A stretch of DNA of 64,000 nt, from assembly GCA_007922195.1 (NCBI GenBank), contig ML681981.1, positions 10,171,369-10,235,368 on the forward strand, in the 5' to 3' direction. Below, one piece after another: positions 40,101 to 52,100 of the stretch. The translations under genes were made by a program, and so were the position numbers. Position 1 is the stretch's first letter. Each line of letters opens with the position of its first letter. This DNA comes from Podocnemis expansa. Its lineage: Eukaryota; Chordata; Testudines; Podocnemididae. Below the pieces are notes generated by a model. It was not told the origin of the DNA, made no database searches, and worked only from the letters and a program-made list of their open reading frames with translations.

Positions 40101-43100
40101 GTTTATGGGGGTTGTGTGTGTTTATGGTTGGTGAGAAGGCAGTGGGAAGGTGCATGTTTTATCTAGTGTTAACTAGTGGGACTTTCATTCAGAAAGCTTG
40201 GATACCGTTGGTCTAGATCAGGGGTGGCCAAACTTATGGAACTCAAGAACCACACAAGTTGATTATTAAGCCTTTGAGAGCTGCACTGAGGCCTATAGCC
40301 ATATACTTTTGCCTACTCCAAAATTGCTAAGTTTAAAATTCATTGCACACTTGAATTTTATTGTTAAAAGAGGACAAGTATCAATCCTACTAATGGCAGA
40401 TTCTAACAATTTCTTAAGGTTGCCATGAAAATTAGGCCTCTACAGTAAAAACTTAGCAGCTGCTTGATGTAGAAGACTGCAGGCTGGTGGCAAGTTTTTT
40501 AAAATCCTGACCATGCCGCACTTCTCCCCAGCATCCCAGACCATGCTCCACTTCTCCCCACCTGGACTCCTAGCCAGGGGCTAGTTTCCTAAAATGATTT
40601 GCTGATGGTCTTCTGGGAGCCACAGCTTTTCATTCAAGAGCCACATGTGGCTCCCGAGCCACAGTTTGGCCGTGCCTGGTCTAGATGCTTAGTTCTGCCA
40701 GAAGTGGAAGAGATTGGACTAGATAACCTCTTAAGGTCCTTTCCAGCCCTGTGATTCTATGGGGCATGAGTCACAGGCAGGTTTAATCTAGTGTAAAAGG
40801 TGAATTCTGTGTAACTTCAAGTCTTTAAATCCTGATTTGAGGACTTGACTAACTCAGCCAGAATTTAGGGATTTATTACTTGGAGTGAGTAGGTGTGGTT
40901 CTCTGGCCTGTGTTGTGTAGGAAGTCAGATTAGGTAATAACGGCCCCTTCTGACCTTATAGTCTATAAATCTAAATCGCACTGTGGTATTTTCCTGTGAG
41001 ATAAATAAACAAATGGGGGTAAGTGTGAGAGAAACATGCACACATAAGAAGTCAGTGTCAAGAAACTCAAGTATTCTTAGGCCATTCTCAGTCCCATGCA
41101 TTTACCAGATTGTCACCTGTTGTTTTTAAGTGCAGGTATGCTCTGACTATAAACATAGCACAGTGGATTTGTTTTATTGTTTCAAGTAAGATGTGCCTTT
41201 CTAATTGTAGTTCTGCACACTCATACCTGGCTGTGAGTATCAAAGTGACTTCTTTCCATTTTATGCATCACCAGTGATAAAAGGTGATGTGGCTGGAATT
41301 ATGCTTTAACTGACACCTGTGTGCAAACAATTGCCTTCTATGCCATCTAGCACATCACAATTGAATCTTCAGTTCATATGGGTTTCCGTCTACCATTCTA
41401 ACAGAAATAAATATATGTATTTATCATTAGTCATTATCTTTCAGTGATACTCAGCAAATCTTTTCTGTGTATATAAGAGGGTGCTGCGTTTACACTGACA
41501 CTTTTCAGAGAAGAAATGCACTGTGAGGATGAAAAATTGACACCTTGCAATCACAAGAAAAAGTGGTTTTGAATTCTACTTCAAGTAAAGTTGTGAGTCA
41601 CCACATGCTTGGCTGTGAGTAGAAAAGCATGGGGGGGGGGGGAGTGCAGAGGAATAGGTTTTGTCCAAGCCAGACTTCTTCAAAGATCTCAAGCAATAAT
41701 GCTGTGGTTTGAACTGAACTTGCAAATGAAAATGCCAGCTTTAGTATCCCAACGCCTGCAATCTTTTACTTTTTAGATTGTTTAGAAGGAAATTAATTGC
41801 TCATTCTTGTTGCTCCCAAAGATCTCTTTAGTAACATGGACATTGCAGTCCCTGCAATCACAAATGCAAACGGCCTGTTTGAACTGGTGGAGAAAAAGGA
41901 TAGTGAAGCTTTTATGTGTCATGCCTCTTCAGGAGTAGTGGGGAGGGAGATGTACGGCCAGAGTGAGGGGGTGGCATGTCCTGTGCATGTGTGGAAGAGG
42001 TTTTAAACCCTGTCTCTTCAGCCCTAGCCCCTTTTTATGTATAACTTGGAGAATGTGTGTATGTAATACAACAGATGCTGATCACGTTCATACCAGTTTG
42101 TTTATGTTCCTAGCCTTTCTGTAAGTGTGGCTTTCTGAAACGTTCCCTTGAGGATACTTGTTTCCCTCATGTAGTATATTTATTTATTTTAACAGCTAGC
42201 TTAAAACAAATCTAAAAGGATAATGCTTTCTTCATCGATGAATCCTGGGCAAAACTGTTTTGTTTTTTAAATAATCCCTACTACGTTTGTAACTTGCTTT
42301 TTCTTTTAGACAGTGTCTAGTACTTTCAAGAACTTCTGCTCTAGAGTGAAGGCCTGTTATTTTCCTTTAGATCCAGTTTCCCTGAATGATGATAACATTA
42401 ATTTTTCTCTGCACTTATAGTTGTCATTCTGGAAGCAGATGAACTTTCTGTTAGAACAGTATGGAACAAAACAGAAAGAATCTATTCCTTCCCTGATATG
42501 CCAAAAAAATTGACTTTGACTGCAAAATTTTGACAGGTCTTGCCCAAAGTTAGAACTTACCTAGATTGTTCATGTTGTGTAATTAACAATTGTAACTACA
42601 GTGTCAGATTTTTGGCCGTGTCATGCCAGTCAAAGTAAGTGTGCTATTCATTGTCCAGTAAAGAAACCTCAAAAGTCTGTCCCGTGCTGAATGGTCAATT
42701 TAGTAAATACATAAGCTTTTAGGGTGAAATCCTAGTTCAACTGCTTTGATTTGCTGTTACAGTATGACTTGATCCCATGACTTACACTTCCCTGCATTTA
42801 TTTCCCTCCCATTCTGTAAGTTCCTGCATCTTCGAAGTGGGATTTTCTCCCATGAAAGCTCATGTGATAAATAGATTTGTTAGCCTTTAAGTCCCACTAG
42901 ACTCCTTGCTTGTTTTAGTCAGTTCTTTGGAAGTTCATGTTTCTTTTCCTCTTCATGGCTGTCCTCTCCCCTACACTATTTCCTTTTTCAACAGGTCTGT
43001 ATTTACTGTGTTGCTGCAATTTTGTGGAGTGCAGCAAAATACAATTATCCACCTGATCAGAAACTGGTGTTGCCAAGGAAACTGAAGACTCTTCTTCTGC

Positions 43101-46100
43101 ATATGGCTAAAAGAAACTCTGAAGAAAGACCTTCTTTAGCTGATGCAATTCAGGTGACTTGATGGAGCATTTTTATAATGTTCAGTTATAGGCAGAAATC
43201 TCTATTTAATAATGAAAGTGAATAGCAAAATATTATTTTTGGTTATGTCCTGATAGCTCATTAAATAGTAACCAATCATTTTTTCTGATTTTTTTGTACT
43301 TTAATGATGCCCTTGATGGTGAATGGGCATGTTTTTTAAATGAGTTTTGAAGTTGTCAGCTAGATAGGTGGAACAAGCTAATGAAGCTTTCTAAATTAGA
43401 TTTTAAAATATTGAATACTTATCTTGACAGAGCTGCTCTATTAAGTATTTTAATAGAGTGGAAATTTGTCTTAATTCAGAATGTTTAATATTTTTAGGTA
43501 TGCAATACTTATCTACTTGAACAAAGTATAAACAGCAAAAAGGTTCTCGCATTGTTGAGTAAATCTGCCTTCAAGGTAGGAGTATCTTTTTCAATGTACT
43601 CTGTTTTTTCCAATTATCTCTATACAGTGTGTCCTAGTAAGATTTTTTTTCTGCTGTCTGTGTAATTCTTTTGTTCTCTCAATTTTGTTAAATCTTGTAA
43701 ATGATTAGGTAGTACTTCTGTGGAGATGTTATTAATAGAAAAGTATTTGGGTATTGTAGATAGTGAAAGTTTTTCATTCCATGTAATAATATTAAACGTG
43801 AAAATTGTATTCTGTTTTTAGACAGCTTTGCTGATTTCTAATGCCTGCTCGTAGCTATAAATTCTAGCAGCTCCATTTAAGTTCACTGTATGGGAATAAT
43901 TGACTTTCAGATTCTCTGTCTTCAAAGCAATGTTGTTAAAATCAGCTCTAAATAGAGCACAGCATGTCAAGAAGTTGGGTATTCTAATTTCAGTTTGGGA
44001 CATTAGAGGATTTTAATATGAAGCCTAAAATACAGTTTAAGCGAGAACAGTTTTATGCTATTGTTGTAGCTGTTGCAATAGAGCAGTGAATTAGTATGAA
44101 CAAAAAATATTTTGAGCTAGTGAACTACAGCAGTGTCTCAGACATCATCAAGAATTACATAAAACTAAGAATTCAAGAAAAAGATGATGATGAGGCAAGT
44201 ATAGTTTCTCTTCTCTCATTTTGGATGTCTCTCTGAAAACTTATGTTTTCACCTCTTCTTTCACATATCTGTACAAGAAGTGTTTGAGTACAGAAAATCC
44301 CAAACCATTTTTAGGTTCTCTAAAATCAGTTTCGACCTTGATGTTTTAAGTGCTATAATGATGCTCACTTTGTAATAGTCACATCCTGGTAGATACAGAA
44401 CTCTGAATACTGTACACCTGTTTATGAAAACTCACTATTGTAATGATTTTGTTGCTTTATAGATTTATATGGCAAGGATTTGTAAATCAGTTAGTACTTC
44501 CTAAATAGCATGTGTGTATATTCAAACACACACTCTACCAGCTAAATATCTAGTTTAGGACCTCAAAATATGACAATTCTACATCAGTCGTCATCTTCAG
44601 AATTTTAATGTAGTGAAAAATGTGACCATGGTAGGGCATGAATATGGAACACAGGAAATAAAGTTTTCAAACCATCCATAGTCTTGAATTTGTTTGTACA
44701 AATAGTTTATAAGAGTGCGGTTCAAATAGTTCTGCCAGCCACAGGAATTCAGCATCCTTTCCACACCTACACAATTTGATCCTTTCTTTGGCGATGATGT
44801 GTATGCAAGATTAGGGAACACTGTATTAAAGATAATTTTAGTAATAACTTGCTGATGACTGAGTAAACGACATACATTATTTGTTCAAACTATGGCACTT
44901 ACTTTTTACTCTTTGACTTTCAAGGAAGAAGCAAACTTTTCTCATGATAATGTTCCTTTAGAGTTTAAAAATAAAAGTAACAAAATGGATGCTTCGGAGC
45001 CTTTTTTAGGTAAGTAATCAGATTTTTACATGGTTATAGCTTAGTTTCAGTGTCATATAATTTACATTATGGCATGACACTTGCCAAGACAATGCAACAT
45101 AGCTGTGCAAAAGTCCCTTATTTTATTTAAACAGATTATTTACTTTGTCTTTATATTTTACACACATTGTTTGTTTCTGACCTAATCCTATTTGTCTTTC
45201 TAGGATTTGTGCCTATTAGTAGTGAAAGTAAACTTGTGGCAATTAAAGGACCAGTGCCTTATCAAGCTTCTTTAAACAGCGAGACCCGCACATTGCCAGT
45301 TGCGTTCACCTCTTCTGCAACTCACTTTAAACCTATTATACTGCAGCAAAACATCAATGTAACAATGTATGTATATCCTAATACAGAGCAAGTTAAAACT
45401 GTAAGTTCTTTAAATCTAACATAGTTGCCCTTACAAAATGCTTTGCTCTTTTTCAGAGGAACATACACGTCTACTTCTGGGAAACTTGATAGATATGTAA
45501 AAAAAGAAACACACATGGATGACAACAATAAATCTGTATTTGTAATTGATTTTGAAAACCATGCTGCTGAAGGAGTTGCTCTAGCTGCACCTGAGATACC
45601 CAAACATGCTTCAGAAATACAAAACAGTTCATTCCAAATGCCTTCTAATGAGCAAAATCCAAGCAATATGGTTACATCCACAATTGAATTGTCATCACCA
45701 CGTGATTCCTTATGTGATCTACAAGGAAAGAACACTTCGTCTGCAATTTCTTCAAGCTCCTCATCTTGTTCTACACCACCAAAGTCTCCTCCTATAAATA
45801 AATTCCTTCTTAAACAGGATCCAGAAACAAGAGTGTTAACTCTTGTACCGATGCAGTTAGCTGTATCAGAAAAAATACCAAATAAACCTCTTAAGTCAGA
45901 AATTGCTTATGATTGTTACTATCGGTTGCCTGTACTCCTTTCAGGTACAATAGCAAATTATAATGCTGATGTAAGTCTACAAAATAATTCCTCCATTTGC
46001 CAACTACAAAATTATGAACCTCCTAAGATGCAGACCAAACATGAGAAAATGAAAACCAAAATCTGTAGTTTAACATTGGCTTCAACTAATCAGATTCTTC

Positions 46101-49100
46101 AAAACAGCTATCTAGAAAACAAAGAATGTAATACTGAGACAGGCAATAGCTCACCTTTACCAGGACATGCTTCACATGCATCAGTGAATGAAAATGCATC
46201 TTCTTCCAGTGGAGAGATTTTGTTCCAGCAGAGTGGGATAAATGACACTTTCTTACAGAAAGCTGTGAATCTTATACAAGAAGAGTTTGCGTTTGATGGC
46301 TACCTGGAGAATGGGGATGAGGTCCTTGCAATGGGTATGTATATATTTATTTTTATATATAAATATCTTCCTCCATACTAAAAAAAAAAAAAAAAAAAAA
46401 AAAGTAACTAATCATATTTTTTTTTTTAACCAGTCAACTGTATTTTCACCTTAAAGGATCTTAAGTTTAACAATTTCTGTGAAGCAGTTTCTGAGATGTT
46501 TTGTGACCTTTATTGGGATGAAAAATTACTGGAGAATCTTTACAAAGTAGTAAATGGGAGAATCAGTCCCATTAGGTAAGTTCCATTTCCTGATGCTTGG
46601 GGTTTTATTTAATGTTTCTTCTGAGTCAAAGTGCACCAGTTTGTTCATTGTCTGTAGCTAAAAGCAAAAAGAATACATTGTTTCTCCACTTGTACCTTTA
46701 ATTGCCTTCTGCTCTTTGCAGTATATCAGGGTGACCAAACTGTGGCATGTGAGCCACATGCAACTGTCTTATAGTTAAAGTGCAGTTTGGAGGACCCCTG
46801 TATTCCCCCTCATTCTCCACCTACCAAACTGGGGTCAGGAGCTTGGAGTGTCTGCCCCATGGCAGCATGCTGGGATTAGAGGATTCTGTGCTGTGGGGAG
46901 TGAGGTCTTGGAAGCTCAGAAAGTTTGAACCCTTCACTATGTAATCTTCTTCCCAGCATATAAGAATTCATGGTTCTCCACACATCAGACACGTCAACCA
47001 TCTCTCTTGATGGAGGATGCTGGACTAAATGACCTCTCAAGGCCCCTCCCAGCAGTATATTTTTATAACTCTAAGTGTTCTGATGCCTAGCAGTAGACTT
47101 AAGCAAAGCCTCGAAGTTAAGCATGTGAAATGTTTCCTAACTTAAGCTGCCCTTCTCCTCTGCTCTTAACATAGCTGCAGAATTTCTTGTGACCCAAATA
47201 TTTTACCTTGTTTGCATAAATTGACTAAATGGCCTTTGAAGCAGTCAGTGTTTCCATTTGAAAGATGCTGTACAATCAAAATTAAGTTGTATTGTTCCTA
47301 ATGTACAACTTGCTCATAAGCTCAAACTTCCAGTAAGTACAGAAAGAAATTGCCTGATCTCTTTGTTTTAGGCACAAGAACTTAATGAAACATGTGTTTT
47401 GGTTCCTCTGCACAAACTTCAGTAGCTTACAGGAGACTATAAATTGAGACTACAATACACACAACTCCTTGTTGTTTTTTTCACTGGACTAGACTAACAC
47501 GGCTATCCCTTTTAAAATTTACAATATATTTGCATGTTATCTCTTATAAATGAAAGAATAGACCCCTGACAGGGGCGTCAAAATCACAGTTCACCTAGGG
47601 CACCAAAAATCCTTGGGCTGGCCCTCTATATAAGACATACCGACCTCATTGTCCACGTGGGTTAGGATTTTCAAAAGCACCTAAGATATCTAGGCACCCA
47701 GAAACCATTGAAAATGAGTAGGAATTCCCTGGTGTGTGAAAATTCCAGTCTGGAATGTTGTGAAGGCAGCATAATCAGCTTTTGTGATTATGAATCCAGA
47801 GGTATGTGAATCATCCTCAAGGTAAAATAGTGATGTCACATGTAACATCTTTGAAAGAGCGATGAGAAAGGGGAAAAGCATTATCCCCTATACTGAATAG
47901 AAAAAGATAAACTCAGCTTTTGGACTGCAGGGAGGAATGGCTTACAACATCATTTTAAGATACTTTGCTGCAAGTAAAAGACCTTCAGAGCCCAGCAGTT
48001 CAGAATTAATGGTTTAGGTCCTGAAAGTGATATTAACCTATTCCACTCCATTTTAGCAGATTACTTAGTAGAAATTTATGGTAAGACTGTTTTTGTTGGT
48101 TGGTTAGGGGTTTTTTGTGGGGACTGTGATGATGTGTCAGAGCTTGCTGGGATCTTTCCAATTTAATATAGCCATTCTGATATCTTCCTTTTCAGTATGT
48201 TCCTCAGATTATCTCATCTCTATGTTTTCTGTAGCTGGTGGGCAGCTATTGCAACCATGCAGTGGCCAAACTAAAACTCTCTCCTAGCTGAGCTGCCAAA
48301 AGGCATGCAGATAACTCCACCACTTGGTTAAGCTGATGCAGTAAACAAACTAGAGTGGGGAAGAGAGTGAGGAAGCAGACAAAGGAAGGCATGAGGGCAG
48401 ATAAAAGTGAATTTCCAAAGGGATGGCTGTGTTAATCTAGTCTAACAAAAAAGACAACAAGGAGTTGTGTGGTACTTAAAGACTAACAGATTTATTTTTC
48501 GCATGAGCTTTTGTGGGAGAAAATCCCACTTCATCAGATGCTTCGAAGATGGGTGAACTTACAGAAAGGAATGAAACTACACGCAAGAGGGTGTAAAACA
48601 TAGGATCAGGTCATACAGTAACAGCAAATCAGAGCAGTTTTCAGGCTCAAACCATGGGAAGCCTGAAGTCAAATTACCCTTTGTAATGGGAAAAGAACCC
48701 ATAGTCTCGATTAGGTCCTGCTTTCACAGAATTTAGCTTGCATATTAATTCAAGTTCAGCTTTTTCTCTTTGAAGTCTTGATGTCCCAGCTACATCTCTA
48801 ACAACGGTCGTTAACAAATCAGTCACTGAGTGATTAGGAAGATGGAAGTGCTCAGCAACTGGTTTCTTTGTTCTTTGATTCTGATATCAGCTCTGCTCAT
48901 TCAGCCTCTTAAGCAGCGATCTTCCTGTTTGTCCAATATATAAGGTGTTGGGGCATTTCTTCCACATGATGGCATAGACCGCATTAGTAGATGAGCACGT
49001 AAATGAGCCTTCAATGGAGTAGCAGGCTTGATTAGGACCTAGGAGGGTATCTGTTGTGCAGATATGTGGGCAGACTTGGCAGCGTGGTTTGTTGCAGGGG

Positions 49101-52100
49101 TGTGTGCCTGCTTCAATGTTTCTGTTGTTAGATCTGTAGTTGCTGGTGAGAATCTGTTTGAGATTAGGGGGATGCCTATAAGCAAGGAGTGGTCTGTCTC
49201 CTAATGCTTGAGAGAGAGGGATCATCTTTTAGAATAGTCTGTAGGTCCTTAATTATCTGTTGCAGAGGTCTGACTTGGGGGTTGTATGTGGTGACTAGTG
49301 GTGTTCTGTTGTTTTCTTTCTTGGGTCTCTCCTGTAGTAGATGACTTCGGGGAACCCGTCTAACTCTGTCAATTTGTTTTCCTACTTCCCCGGGTGGGTA
49401 CTGTAGTTTCAAGAATGCTTGATAGGGATCCTCAAGATGTCTGTCTCTGTCTGAGGGATCAGAGCAGATGCAGTTATATCTTAGGGCTTGGCTGTAGATC
49501 GTGTGGTGTGTTTAGGATGGAAGCTTGAAGGATGTAGGTTTTCGGTATAGGGTGATGGTGATGCGTCTACCCCTGATTTTGTACTGTAGTGTCAAGAAAG
49601 TGGATCTCCTGTGTGGAGTGTTCCAGGCTCAATAAAAGTGAACCCACAAACCTTACTGAGTGACACAAGCAGTTGTCATTTGGTAAATGAAAGTGAGTAG
49701 CAGATGGTACAGTGGGGAAAAAGAAATGGTAAGCAACGGAATAAAACCCTCAGAAGGTACAGACAGTAGGCTTAGAAGAAAGAAACAAAAAATAAGGCAG
49801 CCATTGAAGGTGTGTGTTGAAAGTTAAGATGAATAAAAACAGCCACAGCTACAAGGTAGAAAATACAATGGAGGGTGGAAGGCAAAAAGTGTGTAGGAAG
49901 GGAGATGGTTGTTTTTTAGCAAAATGCAACCATGTTTGTGAGGTGAAGTAAACAGAGTTATCTTAAATAGGAATGGTTTTGCCCGAAGCATGCCACTGAT
50001 GCAAATTGAATCCTGAGTGGAGCACTGAATTGAGACAGTTTGCTGTTCAGTATTGTACTGTGTTTAAATTCAATCTGATGTTCTTGTTAGGGGTCTGTTA
50101 ACCCCTATGCAGTACATGCAGTGCTAAAATAATCACTGTACCTTACCAAGTGTATGTTTATGTTCCTAAAGTCTTTGAATATTTTCTTTATAAAATAAAA
50201 TAGATATTCAGCAGACAAAAGTAACAAAGTTCTAGCGCACACAGTGGTTTGATCTGTGGGTTCACTTTTATATTTTTATATTTAAGCTTTACCTAACATC
50301 ATTAATTAAGGATATGAAATGTTAACTCTTTGCTGTCCCATTTTATTTTCAGCATGACTGAAGCAGATGGCAGCATGTTCCAGAATATGAAGACATCTGA
50401 TGGTGTTTTGGTTAACAGCAAACAGACAAAGGGTGAGAGAAGAACCTGTGTTGTTAGATGTTTGTGAGTTGGGCCCCCCATCAAGGACTAGAGCCTGTAT
50501 GGGTTTGGTTTTATAAAGTGCTTGCAGGACAATGCTAGCTTCTGAGTTTGTGACAAAACTACAAAGTTTTTAACAGAGAATGTACACTATATGACGACGC
50601 CCTGCAGGGTACTTGTCTACAGTATCTAGCCTTCATCAGACTGAATGTCACTTAGGGGATTACCAAATTAATTTAAATACTTATTGAAACGAGTTACGAA
50701 TGTTGAAAACCTCTTGAAATCCTAATGACTATAAGTACTTGTATGCTTGGGTGTTTTTATACGTATTCCAGTGGTATGTTTTGATGGGGGAGGCAATCTA
50801 TTACCAAGAGTTAGAACAGTTTCACTGAAACAATTCTACTTAGTGTGTCAAGTTGAATTCCAATGAGAGCTTTGAGAGCCTTAATAAATGCTTGTAATTC
50901 CTTACGGGCTGCTGCAGCAATTGAGGATTAAGTACTAGGTGAACTAATCCTGAGACTTCTGTAAGGTCTCTGATCCTGTTAATTGCCTTGTCTGCTCAGC
51001 CTGGCTTATCAGAGTTAAACATGCTGTACTGAATGGTAAAATAAGTGGCCTAGCAAGGAGCCTTTCACATTTAAGAAAAATTACAGGGTGTAGTGGGTGG
51101 GTGTGAGAGAGAGTGTGTGTAAATATTAGTGCTTTTCTTTGAGGGCTTACCCACAGAGGGTGAAGGGCCTTGAGCTGCTGAGCACCATTTAAAGAATACA
51201 GGAAAGCATAGATTTGACCCCACATATACACTTAACCATCCTCTTCCCCCTTCTCAGATGTCTCCACTGTCAGCAGCCTGACCCCAGCTCGCACGTCCAT
51301 GTGTCCATAAACCTAATGGCTCTGGATTTGAGTGAGTGGTATTGGGACTTGGTGTACAGCAGGGGTCTCAAACTCAAATCACCATGAGGGCTGCATGAGG
51401 ACTGGTAGAGGGCCGCCTGAGGACTAGAACTTTAACCCAAGGGCCACACCACTGAAACCTTTTCATACAACAATATTGCACATATTGGTAATGATAGTGT
51501 TGTTGCAGGCCACAAGAAATAGTTTTAGGGGCCGCACGCAGCCCACAGGCCGCTTGTTTGAGACCCCTGGTGTACAGGATCACAGTGGCGAGTCTGAATG
51601 GCACTGCAATCTTACCCTCCTCACACCCAATCAGGACAGAGACAGGTGGGCCAAATTTGAGTGAGCTGTGTTGCAACCTGGCATATTGGGTTGAAGTGCC
51701 ACTCAGGATTGGCCCAGACAAAACGTGGTAAGACTGGATGTGAAAGCTCCACAGTCTATGGGCCTCAGTTGTTAATTGTGGTGCTCAAACAGATGAATAC
51801 CAGATCAAGGCTTCAAAGAGACGCTGCTGAGATTAAATTTATTTGCAAATTTGGTTGGATTGCTTCAGGATTTAATAGGGACATTGGATTTTTCTCTCAT
51901 TACAACAGGTGATTTGACCTCATCTTCCTCTGTATGTTGCTCCCCAGTGTTTGAATCTTTACAACTGCTTTGATTTGCTGTTACAGTGTGACCTGTTCCC
52001 ATGACTTACACTCCCCTGCATTTATTTCCCCCCATTCTGTAATTCCTTCATCTTTAAAGCATCTGATACAAAAGCTTGCACGATAAATATATTTGTTAGT

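Larger units (their letters stand above)
39765..40761 (+). repeat. CR1 LINE 3' tail, split by two hAT elements
   Basis: The outer pieces (aaggttgtggaatctccatc ... cagggatggtatagat at 39765-39837, and gcttagttctgccagaagtg ... ttggactagataacctctta ... cagccctgtgattctatg at 40687-40761) together read as the 3' end of a sauropsid CR1 LINE. The two hAT elements between them account for the gap. Confidence 0.8.
34871..42994 (+). other. KNDC1 intron (8.1 kb)
   Basis: Mostly retroelement sequence: a TIR element (35283-35455), a minus-strand LINE (35480-38160), a LINE endonuclease fragment (38190-39000), a CR1 tail with two hAT insertions (39765-40761), a second CR1 tail and a Penelope tail. 34871-35282, 39001-39764 and 40976-42737 show nothing I can name beyond a poly-G run at about 41630-41642. 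Confidence 0.8.
46576..50352 (+). other. KNDC1 intron (3.8 kb)
   Basis: Contains a remnant resembling the hAT element at 40219 (left end cagggtgaccaaactgtgg near 46726), a CR1 tail fragment at about 47009-47080 (ggactaaatgacctctcaag), a short Penelope terminus at 47463 and the 1.2-kb Penelope insertion. 47514-48400 and 49643-50352 show nothing I can name. Confidence 0.75.

Noticed and set aside
45401..45406. Strong donor gtaagt as alternative end of the exon starting at 45204
   Set aside because: Use of this site would end in phase 0 and put the next exon into a frame that stops after about ten codons; the upstream gtatgt at 45367 keeps the frame.
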